Shown here piece by piece: positions 1 to 6,543 of a stretch of 7,787 bases of DNA. Positions within the stretch are counted from its first letter, which is position 1. The number at the start of each line of letters is the position of its first letter. Position numbers and translations under genes: made by a program. The DNA comes from Acidimicrobiia bacterium (GTDB taxonomy: Bacteria; Actinomycetota; Acidimicrobiia; Spongiisociales; JAHEDJ01), in assembly GCA_030598025.1 (NCBI GenBank), contig JAUVQS010000069.1, forward strand, positions 1-7,787, written 5' to 3'. The notes under the pieces are model-generated. The model saw only the letters and a program-made list of their open reading frames with translations, did not search any database and was not told where the DNA came from.

Positions 1-668
1 ATCGCCCCCATCTCTGCCCGCTGCGTCTGAATGAACCCTCGATGCACCGCGTCACCATGGCCCGGTACAACCGTCGCCATCGGTATCTCGAGCAGGGTGT
101 CGAGAGTCTCCGGCCAATCAAGCGGAAACGAGTCCGTGAATGAGGGTGGAGCGCCCTCCTCGATCAGATCGCCGGCAAACACCGCTCCCGAATCGGGAAC
201 ATGGACCACAACGTCGCTGTCTGTATGTCCCAGACCTAGATATCTGAACTCCACGATCCGGCCGCCAAGATCGAGAGCAAGCCTTGTGCCGAAAGTGTGA
301 TCGGGATGAGTGATAACGACCTCTTCCACAACGGCGTGATGGTCTTTCGCCGTCGACTCCAGAACATGGCGCCGGGCCGACTCTCCCTCCTCCACAAGTG
401 AAGCGCGGCAACGCTCATGTCCCCACAGTTGGGCAGCCGGGAACAGTGCGTTTCCCCAGCAATGATCCCAGTGGTAGTGGGTGTTGAGAACCCAGCGCGG
501 CGGAAGGTCGGTGAGGGTTCGGAGATCGTCGAGCAATTGCTGCGCCTGCCGGTGGGAAGCGCGGGTATCCACAACGAGTACCCCTTCGCCGCCTATCACG
601 ACCCCTACATTCAGATCGAGCGACTCATACCGCCGTCGGTACACGCCTTCTGCGATCTCTTGCCACAT
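1..668 (-). CDS. Metallo-beta-lactamase-fold hydrolase, C-terminus cut by window edge
   Basis: This reads from an ATG at 668 and stays open to the window edge, giving 222 codons, so the C-terminus is missing. The full set of MBL-fold zinc ligands is visible: H64-x-H66-x-D68-H69 in THYHWDHCWGN, H148 in GLGHTDSD, D167 in FAGDL and H204 in VPGHGD. The linear MBL order with no beta-CASP insert matches the class B beta-lactamase-like hydrolases (COG0491-type), a family that includes glyoxalase II and many enzymes of unknown substrate. No signal peptide is seen, so it is probably cytoplasmic. An AAGGGG Shine-Dalgarno lies 6 nt before the ATG. It sits 77 nt downstream of the EamA transporter gene on the same strand and may share its transcript. 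The fold is clear, but the substrate cannot be told from the sequence. Confidence 0.9.
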   Translation of the reverse strand, partial: MWQEIAEGVYRRRYESLDLNVGVVIGGEGVLVVDTRASHRQAQQLLDDLRTLTDLPPRWVLNTHYHWDHCWGNALFPAAQLWGHERCRASLVEEGESARRHVLESTAKDHHAVVEEVVITHPDHTFGTRLALDLGGRIVEFRYLGLGHTDSDVVVHVPDSGAVFAGDLIEEGAPPSFTDSFPLDWPETLDTLLEIPMATVVPGHGDAVHRGFIQTQRAEMGA

Positions 669-745
669 GCTCGTCCCCTTCTTGGCAGGCGGAGGTGGAA
701 TCTTGCATCGGTCGACTTGCCCAGTACCTTGAGGATTGCGGTCGG

Positions 746-1615
746 TTATCGTCGCTGCTCGATCGCCACCAAGACGCCGGCCGCTACTACAAGGACCACT
801 CCCAGGGTGGCAAACAGATCGGGTGTTTCCTGGAGGAACAGGGTGGCCCAAACCACAGCTGAAGCCGGCTCGAAGTACATGATCACGCCGACCGTAGTCA
901 CCGGGAGTCGAGAGACCGACATCCAGTAGAGCACCCCGGTGAAGCCGGTGAGGATGACTCCCAGGATCAGGAGCGGCCAGAGATGGTCGATGGCCGAAGG
1001 GTTGCCGCCCGCCTCCCACGGTACGGTGAACAAGGCCCCGACCGCCCATGGGGTCATTACGAGAGCGGCAGTGGTGTGTTCGTACGCGGCCAACCGCAGT
1101 CCACCGAGTCGTTGCGCGGCGGGTTTACCGATCAGAATCAGAGCAGCCAGAGTGGCGGCGGCGATCAATCCGGCGACGGTCCCGGTGACCGTGGCACCGG
1201 CGCCGGGCCGGGCCACCAGGACAACTCCAACAAGTGACATGGCGACCGCCAGCCAGGTCTTGGCGTCACTGTGTTCACCGAGGATTCGGGGGGCGAACGC
1301 AGCAAGCAGCACAGGTGCGAGATAGACCAACACCAGTGCAATGGCAACGGTTGTGGTCTTGAGCGCCCAGAAGAACGCGGCCCAGTGGGCGGCCAGGATC
1401 ACGCCAAGTGCGGCAACTCTCGCCATTTCCTCTTTGGGAAGGTGGTTCTGGCCGCGGATGAACACCCACCCGAGAACTGGAAGCGCTCCGAGCCAGAGTC
1501 TGGCTGCCACCAGTTGCTCCGCCGGGAGGTCCACGTTTCTCACGATCAGAGGAATCGTTCCCCAACTTGCCGAGACCGCGGCGAGAACAGCTGTTGCGAT
1601 CCATCGTCTGGGCAT
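746..1615 (-). CDS. EamA/DMT-family membrane transporter
   Basis: This is a 289-residue, very hydrophobic protein with about ten membrane segments arranged as two EamA repeats, roughly residues 5-136 and 147-285. Each repeat has the expected signature near its end: YLAPVLLAAFAPRILGE at about 98-114 and YFEPASAVVWATLFLQE at about 247-263. Length and layout are normal for the drug/metabolite transporter superfamily, inner-membrane carriers that often export amino acids or other metabolites. The substrate cannot be assigned. A GTG at 1618 lies directly before the ATG at 1615. I chose the ATG because a TAGGCT box ends exactly 6 nt before it, fitting a leaderless start, and there is no good Shine-Dalgarno for either codon. 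The gene follows dnaB after a noncoding gap of about 300 bp and precedes the metallo-hydrolase gene. Confidence 0.92.
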   Translation of the reverse strand: MPRRWIATAVLAAVSASWGTIPLIVRNVDLPAEQLVAARLWLGALPVLGWVFIRGQNHLPKEEMARVAALGVILAAHWAAFFWALKTTTVAIALVLVYLAPVLLAAFAPRILGEHSDAKTWLAVAMSLVGVVLVARPGAGATVTGTVAGLIAAATLAALILIGKPAAQRLGGLRLAAYEHTTAALVMTPWAVGALFTVPWEAGGNPSAIDHLWPLLILGVILTGFTGVLYWMSVSRLPVTTVGVIMYFEPASAVVWATLFLQETPDLFATLGVVLVVAAGVLVAIEQRR

Positions 1616-1621
1616 CACGGC

Positions 1622-1627
1622 AGCCTA
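1622..1627 (-). promoter_or_regulatory. Candidate -10 box for leaderless EamA transporter transcript
   Basis: On the minus strand TAGGCT fits TAnnnT and is followed by exactly 6 nt and then ATG (1615). That spacing would place the transcription start on the A of the start codon. No -35 match is visible at 16-18 nt. The same geometry precedes two other genes in this window. This is inferred from pattern only. Confidence 0.4.
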
Positions 1628-1919
1628 CTGAGCATTGCACCGAATTCTCCTCAAGGTTCACCGCGATTCTGCCGAAGGGGTGGGTACAACGTCCTCACCG
1701 GATACGCACTGCCGAGCACATACGGAGATCCCCTTCCTCCGACTCTTCCCGAACGGCGGCCGGCGAGAACGACATTGAGACCCCCTCCAGTAGGGGGTCT
1801 CAATGTCGTTGGAACTCCTGGGAAAGCCTGCCGTCGTCCCTGGGTGCCGAACGCCACGGCCAATGGCCAGTAGCCGGTGCAGCACGATGAGCCTTGCCGA
1901 ACGAATCCCCCTCGAAACG
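1628..1919. other. Noncoding gap between dnaB and EamA transporter gene
   Basis: About 290 bp without a convincing gene. The short open frames here appear on both strands, and those that cross the hairpin give nearly the same peptide from either strand because of the palindrome, so I reject them. The only clear structure is the long hairpin at 1768-1810. No tRNA, riboswitch or insertion-sequence end was recognised. The gap separates the dnaB stop from the transporter start and probably holds the dnaB terminator. Confidence 0.7.
1768..1810 (-). repeat. Perfect 19-bp inverted repeat (long hairpin), possible terminator
   Basis: The left arm 1768-1786 and right arm 1792-1810 are perfect complements over 19 bp around a 5-nt loop (1787-1791). 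Pairing stops sharply at both ends. The inner part of the stem is a C5/G5 run flanked by GAGA/TCTC. It begins about 110 bp after the dnaB stop, a sensible place for the operon terminator, but neither strand has a T-run after the stem, so it is not a standard intrinsic terminator. Actinobacteria often use hairpins without U-tracts. A dispersed palindromic element (REP- or MITE-like) is the main alternative. The structure is certain; its role is not. Confidence 0.85.
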
Positions 1920-3305
1920 CTATGGGCCTACGTCTCGGCCGACGTCGGCGAATAGCGTGTAGCGCGGGAGGAAGGTCATGTCGACCTTGCCGGTGGCACC
2001 CGCCCGGTGTTTGGCGACGTTCACCTCGGCGAGGCCCTTCGATTCGGGGTCGTCCGGGTAGTAATACTCGTGCCGGTAGATGAAGAGAACGATGTCAGCA
2101 TCTTGCTCTATCGCGCCCGATTCGCGTAGGTCACCCAGGCGCGGGCGCTTGTCTTCGCGAGTTTCCAAACCTCTGTTGAGCTGCGAAACGGCGATGATCG
2201 GGATGTCGAGTTCGCGGGCCAGATTCTTGAGGTTTCGGCTGATCTCGGCGATCTCTTGCTGACGATTCTCGCGGTTGCGGCCCTGCATCAGTTGGATGTA
2301 GTCGACGACGATGAGCGACAACCCGTGCTGACGCTTCAGGCGGCGTGACTTCGCTCGTATGTCGGTCACAGTGACGGAGGCGCTGTCATCGATGTACACG
2401 GGGGCCGGATACATCTTCGAAGCAGCGTTGACAACCCGCTGCCACCCACGAGCATCGAGTTGGCCGGTCCGCAACGCCATCGAGTCAACGCGGCCGACGG
2501 AGCACAACATCCTTTGGATGATCTCTTCCTTGCTCATCTCCATCGAAAAGACGGCCACAGTCCCGCCATCCATTGCAATGTTCGAGGCAACGTTGAGAGC
2601 CAGCGTGCTCTTACCCATCGATGGCCTGGCCGCCACGATCAAGAGGTTCGCCGGGTGTAGTCCGGCCAGCATCGCGTCGAGATCGCGATATCCGGTGGCG
2701 AGACCGGTGATCTCGTTTCCGGATGCCTCGAGTTCCTCGATGACCTCGAGCGTTGACTGCAACATTGGGGCGATCGGCAAAAGTCCGTCACCAACCCGGC
2801 GCTCGGCGACGCCAAGCACGGTTTGCTCAGCGCTGTCGAGGACGTCAATGATCTCCTCATCGGTCTGCAGCGCAAGGTCGGTCACGCGGGTCCCGGCCCG
2901 CAGCAGATTGCGTCGCATCGAGTGCTCCTCGACGATGTCTGCGTAGTAGTCGACATTCGAGGCAGTCGGTACTCGTTCCATCAGTTCGGTGAGGTAGACC
3001 ACACCACCAACGCGGTCGAGTTCCTCGCTGCGCCGCAGCGAGTCGGACACGGTCACCACGTCAATCGGCTGGTTGCCGTTGTAAAGCAGGGAAATCGACT
3101 CGAATATGGCTTGATGAGCCGGGACGTAGAAGTCCTCGGAGACGAGTTTGTCCATCACCGCGTTCGCGGCGTCGGCGGAGAGCATCACCGCCCCAAGGAC
3201 CGATTCCTCGGCCTCGAGGTTGTGAGGAGGCACGCGACCTGAACTGCCCCTTGCTTCGGGGCGAGCCGTCGAGCGGCCCATCTCAGGTCGGGCCTCAGTC
3301 GCCAT
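1920..3305 (-). CDS. dnaB: Replicative DNA helicase DnaB
   Basis: DnaB is the hexameric ring helicase that unwinds DNA ahead of the replisome. The 461-residue protein is of normal length and carries no intein. After a low-complexity lead of about 25 residues, the N-terminal primase-interacting domain starts at PPHNLEAEESVLGAV (27-41). The RecA-like domain follows, with Walker A ARPSMGKST (226-234, K232), Walker B LIVVDYIQLM (331-340, D335), the DNA-binding loop region SQLNRGLETREDKRP (374-388) with SGAIEQDAD (396-404), and the FIYR arginine finger (R411). The start ATG shares one base with the rplI stop (TGATG) and has no clear Shine-Dalgarno, so translation is probably coupled to rplI. It is the last gene of the rpsF-ssb-rpsR-rplI-dnaB operon. 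Confidence 0.98.
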   Translation of the reverse strand: MATEARPEMGRSTARPEARGSSGRVPPHNLEAEESVLGAVMLSADAANAVMDKLVSEDFYVPAHQAIFESISLLYNGNQPIDVVTVSDSLRRSEELDRVGGVVYLTELMERVPTASNVDYYADIVEEHSMRRNLLRAGTRVTDLALQTDEEIIDVLDSAEQTVLGVAERRVGDGLLPIAPMLQSTLEVIEELEASGNEITGLATGYRDLDAMLAGLHPANLLIVAARPSMGKSTLALNVASNIAMDGGTVAVFSMEMSKEEIIQRMLCSVGRVDSMALRTGQLDARGWQRVVNAASKMYPAPVYIDDSASVTVTDIRAKSRRLKRQHGLSLIVVDYIQLMQGRNRENRQQEIAEISRNLKNLARELDIPIIAVSQLNRGLETREDKRPRLGDLRESGAIEQDADIVLFIYRHEYYYPDDPESKGLAEVNVAKHRAGATGKVDMTFLPRYTLFADVGRDVGP

Positions 3306-3754
3306 CAGGCTGGGATGATGTCCAGCGAGAGCGGAAACTCGACGTCGGCGTGCAACCTGATCGTCGCCTCGTGGAGCCCAATGCTCTTGATCGGTTCGGC
3401 GAGCCGAACCGTCTTGCGGTCAAGTGCAATGCCGGTGAACTTCTCAACGCCTTCGACTACATCCGCGACGCCGATCGAACCGAAGAGTTTGCCTTCATCG
3501 CCGGATTGGGCGGCAATCACTACCCGACTGCCGACGAGTTGCGAGGCAATGGCCTCAGCCTCTTCACGCGAACGCCGCTGGGTCTCCTCACGAGCCTTAC
3601 GAGCGTCCGATGCATTCTTGAGGGCGCCTTCGCTGGCCTTCACCGCCATATGTTTCGGGAGTAGGAAGTTGCGGGCATATCCGTCGGATACCTCGACCAC
3701 CTCGCCGGCTGTGCCGACCCCAGTCACATCCTTGATGAGAATGAGCTTGGTCAT
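3305..3754 (-). CDS. rplI: 50S ribosomal protein L9
   Basis: L9 is a large-subunit protein that binds 23S rRNA near the base of the L1 stalk and helps hold reading frame. The 149-residue product has the classic N-terminal domain, MTKLILIKDVTGVGTAGEVVEV then GYARNFLLPK (25-34). A long charged helix at about 50-70 (rich in R, E and A) links it to the C-terminal domain, about 75-149. Length is normal for the family. Its ATG overlaps the rpsR stop as ATGA, and its own stop overlaps the dnaB ATG by one base. No Shine-Dalgarno is visible, so coupling to rpsR translation is likely. Confidence 0.98.
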   Translation of the reverse strand: MTKLILIKDVTGVGTAGEVVEVSDGYARNFLLPKHMAVKASEGALKNASDARKAREETQRRSREEAEAIASQLVGSRVVIAAQSGDEGKLFGSIGVADVVEGVEKFTGIALDRKTVRLAEPIKSIGLHEATIRLHADVEFPLSLDIIPA

Positions 3755-4008
3755 CGGGCGACGTAGGGCATGAGGGCCATCTCACGAGCATTCTTGATGG
3801 CTATGGCGACTTCGCGCTGGTGCTGGGTGCAGTTACCGGTGACTCGACGCGAGCGGATCTTGGACCGATCCGACATGTACTTGCGAAGAATCGCTACATC
3901 TTTGTAGTCGATGTACTCGATCTTCTCCTTGCAGAAGTAACAGACCTTCTTCTTGAACCGCCGCCCGTTCTCGGGCCGACGCTTTCTACGTTTTTGGGGG
4001 CGTGCCAT
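3751..4008 (-). CDS. rpsR: 30S ribosomal protein S18 (zinc-binding form)
   Basis: S18 binds the 30S platform as a heterodimer with S6. The 85-residue protein has a very basic N-terminus, MARPQKRRKRRPENGRR, and the core KDVAILRKYMSDRSKIRSRR. C23 and C26 (CYFC) with C60 and H63 (GNCTQH) make a complete four-ligand zinc site, the C+ form, which differs from the zinc-independent paralogue that some actinobacteria express in zinc starvation. I chose the ATG at 4008. The TTG at 4014 lies only 3 nt from the Shine-Dalgarno, while the ATG has a 9-nt spacing. The gene lies 12 nt after ssb and overlaps rplI by 4 nt. Confidence 0.98.
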   Translation of the reverse strand: MARPQKRRKRRPENGRRFKKKVCYFCKEKIEYIDYKDVAILRKYMSDRSKIRSRRVTGNCTQHQREVAIAIKNAREMALMPYVAR

Positions 4009-4017
4009 ATTCAACTT

Positions 4018-4022
4018 CTCCT
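4018..4022 (-). promoter_or_regulatory. Ribosome binding site of rpsR
   Basis: AGGAG on the minus strand, 9 nt before the ATG at 4008. It shares bases with the ssb stop codon TAG (4021-4023). It argues against the in-frame TTG at 4014, which would be only 3 nt away. Confidence 0.75.
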
Positions 4023-4473
4023 AGAACGGCGCCTCATCGGGGCCGTATGTCTCGCGGGCGACTGGTGCAGCGGGGACGGACGAAGAAGCGTTGCCGCCCC
4101 AATCGCCTCCGCTTTGACGCTGCGTCTTCGTTACCGTGGCGGTTGCCCACCGAAGGCTCGGGCCCATCTCGTCGATTGAGATCTCAACGACGGATCGCTT
4201 GTCACCGTCTTGCGTCTCCCAGGTTCTTTGCTCGAGACGGCCGGTGATGATCACCCGCATCCCTTTCTGCAGGGATTCGGCTGCGTTCTCAGCGGCCTCG
4301 CGCCAGAGCGTTCCACCCAGGAAGCTGGTCTTTTCTTGCCATTCGCCGGCTTGATCACGCCAACTCTTGTTAACGGCCACTCGGATGTTGGCCATCGCCA
4401 CTCCGGAGCCCGTGAACCGGAGTTCAGGATCTTCAACGAGATTGCCGATCACCGTTACGGTATTTGTCGCCAT
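4021..4473 (-). CDS. ssb: Single-stranded DNA-binding protein SSB
   Basis: SSB coats single-stranded DNA in replication, repair and recombination and recruits partners through its C-terminal tip. The 150-residue protein has the usual OB-fold at about 1-110: NTVTVIGNLVEDPELRFTGSG at the start, then FLGGTLWREAAENAAESLQKG and VIITGRLEQRTWE. A flexible Gly/Ser/Ala/Gln linker follows at about 115-140. The acidic tip GPDEAPF ends with the hydrophobic-Pro-Phe type motif that binds partner proteins. The linker is short for an actinobacterial SSB. The ATG at 4473 has AAGGAGAG 7 nt upstream. The gene lies between rpsF and rpsR, the standard arrangement. Confidence 0.97.
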   Translation of the reverse strand: MATNTVTVIGNLVEDPELRFTGSGVAMANIRVAVNKSWRDQAGEWQEKTSFLGGTLWREAAENAAESLQKGMRVIITGRLEQRTWETQDGDKRSVVEISIDEMGPSLRWATATVTKTQRQSGGDWGGNASSSVPAAPVARETYGPDEAPF

Positions 4474-4495
4474 TGTTCTTCTCTCCTTGGGATGG

Positions 4496-4521
4496 ACACC
4501 CTCACTATGAACGGAGGGTGT
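4496..4521 (-). repeat. Hairpin in the rpsF-ssb spacer
   Basis: Arms 4496-4503 (ACACCCTC) and 4514-4521 (GAGGGTGT) pair over 8 bp around a 10-nt loop. It lies in the 62-nt spacer after the rpsF stop and ends about 22 nt before the ssb ATG, just upstream of the ssb Shine-Dalgarno. There is no T-run. It could tune mRNA stability or partial termination between rpsF and ssb, or have no role. Confidence 0.5.
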
Positions 4522-4535
4522 GACAAAACCCGGTG

Positions 4536-4832
4536 CTAGCTCTTGTCCCGACGGACGACTTTGTGACGGACGACTGCATCCGACAAAGCGAGAGCTCGAT
4601 CGAGATCCTCCAAAACGGTGGATGGGTCGTCCAATGCGAACTGGACCACTGAGTAGTAGCCCTCGCGTACATGCTTTATCTCGTAAGCAAAGCGACGCTT
4701 GCCCCAGAAATCGGTATCCGTGATCTCGGCACCGCGTGCTTTCAGCAGGGCCTCGATCTCCGCCACCTTCGACCTGACGTCGTCCTCGACGATCTCAGGC
4801 CGATGAATGGTCATCACCTCGTAATTCCTCAT
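4536..4832 (-). CDS. rpsF: 30S ribosomal protein S6
   Basis: S6 binds the central domain of 16S rRNA together with S18. The 98-residue protein has the family opening MRNYEVMTIHRPE, the middle GKRRFAYEIKHVREGYYSVVQF and the late DLDRALALSDAVVRHKVVR, the normal S6 fold and length. An in-frame ATG at 4853 would add seven residues (MSRGGEQ), but the AGGAGG Shine-Dalgarno would then lie inside the gene, while it sits 7 nt before the ATG at 4832. I therefore take 4832. It is the first gene of the operon, and the upstream leader can form a structure like the S6:S18-binding motif. Confidence 0.97.
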   Translation of the reverse strand: MRNYEVMTIHRPEIVEDDVRSKVAEIEALLKARGAEITDTDFWGKRRFAYEIKHVREGYYSVVQFALDDPSTVLEDLDRALALSDAVVRHKVVRRDKS

Positions 4833-4839
4833 TTGTTCT

Positions 4840-4845
4840 CCTCCT
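4840..4845 (-). promoter_or_regulatory. Ribosome binding site of rpsF
   Basis: AGGAGG on the minus strand, 7 nt before the ATG at 4832. This strong site fixes the rpsF start. It lies 5 nt past the 3' end of the predicted S6:S18 leader structure, so protein binding there could plausibly block initiation. Confidence 0.8.
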
Positions 4846-4850
4846 CTGGA

Positions 4851-4895
4851 CATCCACCGGAGTGGAAGGCCCCGCCGATCTGACGGAGCTGGATG
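4851..4895 (-). promoter_or_regulatory. Candidate S6:S18 complex-binding leader motif of rpsF
   Basis: In the RNA, an outer stem pairs CAUCCA (4895-4890) with UGGAUG (4856-4851). Directly inside, GCUCCG (4889-4884) pairs with CGGGGC (4874-4869) using one G-U pair, closed by a 9-nt loop. The remaining 12 nt, CUUCCACUCCGG (4868-4857), form a bulge on the 3' side that carries CCG next to the outer stem. A bulged CCG flanked by a stem and a hairpin is the published architecture of the S6:S18 binding motif in rpsF leaders, which mimics the 16S rRNA site. The position just before the rpsF ribosome binding site fits autoregulation. The folding was done by eye. Confidence 0.55.
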
Positions 4896-4897
4896 GA

Positions 4898-4921
4898 CGC
4901 GTGGCTTCGCGAAGCCGCGCG
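4898..4921. repeat. 24-bp near-perfect palindrome in the rpsF leader
   Basis: The 12-bp halves 4898-4909 and 4910-4921 are complementary apart from one T-G pair (4902/4917), centred on TTCGCGAA. As RNA it would form a stable hairpin just upstream of the candidate S6:S18 motif. As DNA it could be an operator. It lies between the proposed promoter and rpsF. Confidence 0.5.
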
Positions 4922-4934
4922 GGGAAGTGCCGTG

Positions 4935-4963
4935 AGTGTAGCCAGGGCATGCCGGTCGCGGAA
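4935..4963 (-). promoter_or_regulatory. Possible promoter of the rpsF operon
   Basis: A TACACT -10-like hexamer (4940-4935) lies 17 nt after a weak -35 candidate TTCCGC (4963-4958). The start would be near 4928, leaving a leader of about 95 nt that contains the palindrome and the S6:S18-like fold. The -35 match is poor, so the call rests on the -10 and on position between the upstream terminator-like hairpins and rpsF. Confidence 0.3.
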
Positions 4964-4990
4964 GTTGGGTTCAAAGTGACTTTTCCCGCC

Positions 4991-5059
4991 CTCGGGACGC
5001 GATTCGCATCCCGAGCCGAGTTCCGAAGGAACTCGAACCCGCCGGCTTCTGCCGGCGGG
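4991..5059 (-). terminator. Three consecutive hairpins after the beta-CASP gene, likely terminator
   Basis: Beginning 11 nt after the 5071 stop, the minus strand holds three hairpins nearly end to end. The first (5059-5038) has a 9-bp perfect stem CCCGCCGGC with a 4-nt loop. The second (5035-5017) has an 8-bp perfect stem CGAGTTCC with a 3-nt loop. The third (5015-4991) has a 7-bp stem CTCGGGA, then one mismatch and 3 more pairs. No U-tract follows any of them. Their position at the end of one transcription unit and before the rpsF promoter supports termination, perhaps of the U-less type described in actinobacteria. Confidence 0.55.
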
Positions 5060-5070
5060 CGAGCCGCGCC

Positions 5071-6471
5071 CTACAGCAGAACTGTCTCTCCCTGGCCGGG
5101 CATGAGGATGTTGCCACTCAGACGCTCCACCACAACATCCCGGAAGCTATCCATCGCTTCGGGGTCGCCGTGCACAGCGATCACCTGCTCCGGCGGAGCC
5201 TCCGCCGAGGCCAGCCAGTCGACCAACTCCGATCGGTCGGCGTGGACCGAGAACGCCGGAACTGAGGCGATCTCAGCCTTCACCGACCAGAACTCTCCGT
5301 GGATCTTGATGCTTTCCTCACCGTTGAGAAGCCTGCGACCCCTGGTTCCCGCCGCTTGATATCCCACCAGAACCACCGTCGATTTCGGATCCGGTAGGAC
5401 GCGCTTGAGGTGGTGTACGACACGGCCCCCGGTCGCCATCCCGGATGCCGAGATCACAACATAGGGTGGCGTGGCGTGATTGATGGCCTTGGATTCCTCC
5501 ACAGACTCAGTGATTCTCAGATCACCAGGATTGAAGACCCCGGGATGCCCGACGATCGAGTCACGGATCTCGTGCTCACCATCCGCCACCGCCCGCAAAT
5601 AGAAACCGAGCGCCGAACGTGCCATCGGTGAGTCGAGGAAGACCGGCATCCGGGGGATGGCTCCAGCATCAGTCAGTTTGCGCAGTGCGACCAGGATCAC
5701 CTCGGTGCGATCAACTGCAAAGGCCGGAATCACGACCGCCCCGCCTCTGTCCGCGGTCCGGCGAATCACCTCGCCCAGTTCGGCGGTTCCGTCCTCCTCG
5801 AGGTGTTCGGTGTCTCCGTAGGTTGACTCCATGATGATGGTGCCGGCCGACGGCGGCGGATCCGGCGGGTCAAGCACCGGGTGGCCCGGGCGACCCAGAT
5901 CGCCCGAGACGAGCAGAGGCCGGGTTCCGTCGTCAAACTCCAACAGGATCGAGGCCGAACCCAGAATGTGACCCGCTCTGGTGAGCCGCAGTTTGATTCC
6001 ATCTGCAATGCGGGTCGGTCGATCCCACGGTGCCATCCGAAACAGCGCCGAAGCGACGATGGCATCATGCTCTGTGTAGAGAGGCAAGGCCGGAGTGTGC
6101 TTCGAGTAGCCCTTCCGGTTGGCGCGTTCTGCGTCGTGCTCCTGTATTCGACCCGAGTCCGCCATCACCACTCCGGCCAGACGGCCGGTCGATTCACTGG
6201 CCCAAACGCTGCCACTGAAGCCCTTGCGAACCAGTGCCGGTAGATACCCGACGTGATCGAGGTGGGCGTGCGAGATAACGACGGCGTCAATCGTCGCCGG
6301 GTCGACGGGGAACTCCTCCCAGTTCATCTCACGCAGCCTCTTGTGACCCTGAAACATGCCGCAATCGATCAAAACGCGAGCCTTGGGAGTCTCGATGAGA
6401 AACTTTGATCCGGTAACCGTGCGGGCCGCTCCAAGAAACCGGACCAGTGGGCGAGGAGGATGATCTGTCAT
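5071..6471 (-). CDS. Beta-CASP metallo-beta-lactamase ribonuclease-like protein
   Basis: This 466-residue protein belongs to the MBL/beta-CASP/RMMBL family (COG1236, CPSF73/Ysh1-like), whose characterised members are zinc-dependent RNA endo- or exonucleases. The MBL half carries H68-x-H70-x-D72-H73 (SHAHLDHVG), H168 (AGHILGSA) and D191 (SGDLG). The beta-CASP part starts at ESTYGD (E215) and includes ISASGMATGGRVVHHL (340-355) with H353/H354. The RMMBL end has PAFSVHADRSELVDWL (405-420, H410) and VHGDPEAM (H434). All expected ligands are present and the length is typical. It is a different subgroup from RNase J. The ATG at 6471 has no Shine-Dalgarno, but a TATCGT box ends 6 nt upstream, so a leaderless mRNA is likely. 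The substrate is unknown. Confidence 0.93.
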   Translation of the reverse strand: MTDHPPRPLVRFLGAARTVTGSKFLIETPKARVLIDCGMFQGHKRLREMNWEEFPVDPATIDAVVISHAHLDHVGYLPALVRKGFSGSVWASESTGRLAGVVMADSGRIQEHDAERANRKGYSKHTPALPLYTEHDAIVASALFRMAPWDRPTRIADGIKLRLTRAGHILGSASILLEFDDGTRPLLVSGDLGRPGHPVLDPPDPPPSAGTIIMESTYGDTEHLEEDGTAELGEVIRRTADRGGAVVIPAFAVDRTEVILVALRKLTDAGAIPRMPVFLDSPMARSALGFYLRAVADGEHEIRDSIVGHPGVFNPGDLRITESVEESKAINHATPPYVVISASGMATGGRVVHHLKRVLPDPKSTVVLVGYQAAGTRGRRLLNGEESIKIHGEFWSVKAEIASVPAFSVHADRSELVDWLASAEAPPEQVIAVHGDPEAMDSFRDVVVERLSGNILMPGQGETVLL

Positions 6472-6477
6472 GGGGAA

Positions 6478-6483
6478 ACGATA
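6478..6483 (-). promoter_or_regulatory. Candidate -10 box for leaderless beta-CASP transcript
   Basis: TATCGT on the minus strand matches TAnnnT and is followed by TTCCCC and then ATG (6471), placing the predicted transcription start on the start codon. The absence of any Shine-Dalgarno before this gene supports the reading. No -35 match is seen. Confidence 0.45.
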
Positions 6484-6543
6484 AAGCGCCGCAGACCGAT
6501 CTCGCGGTACCGGCCGGAAGCAGGCATCAGGTCGGCGAAGAAA

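Noticed and set aside
1271..1890. Plus-strand open frames across the dnaB-EamA gap, with similar peptides also read from the minus strand
   Set aside because: The matching peptides come from the perfect palindrome at 1768-1810, which reads the same on both strands. The frames otherwise shadow the transporter gene and have no good start signals.
2359..2946. 195-residue plus-strand open frame inside dnaB
   Set aside because: Antisense shadow of a clearly real dnaB; Ser/Arg-rich composition typical of reversed GC-rich coding sequence.
1920..3305. Possible intein in DnaB, a common host for inteins in actinobacteria
   Set aside because: The Walker A, Walker B and C-terminal motifs are contiguous and the total length of 461 residues is normal.
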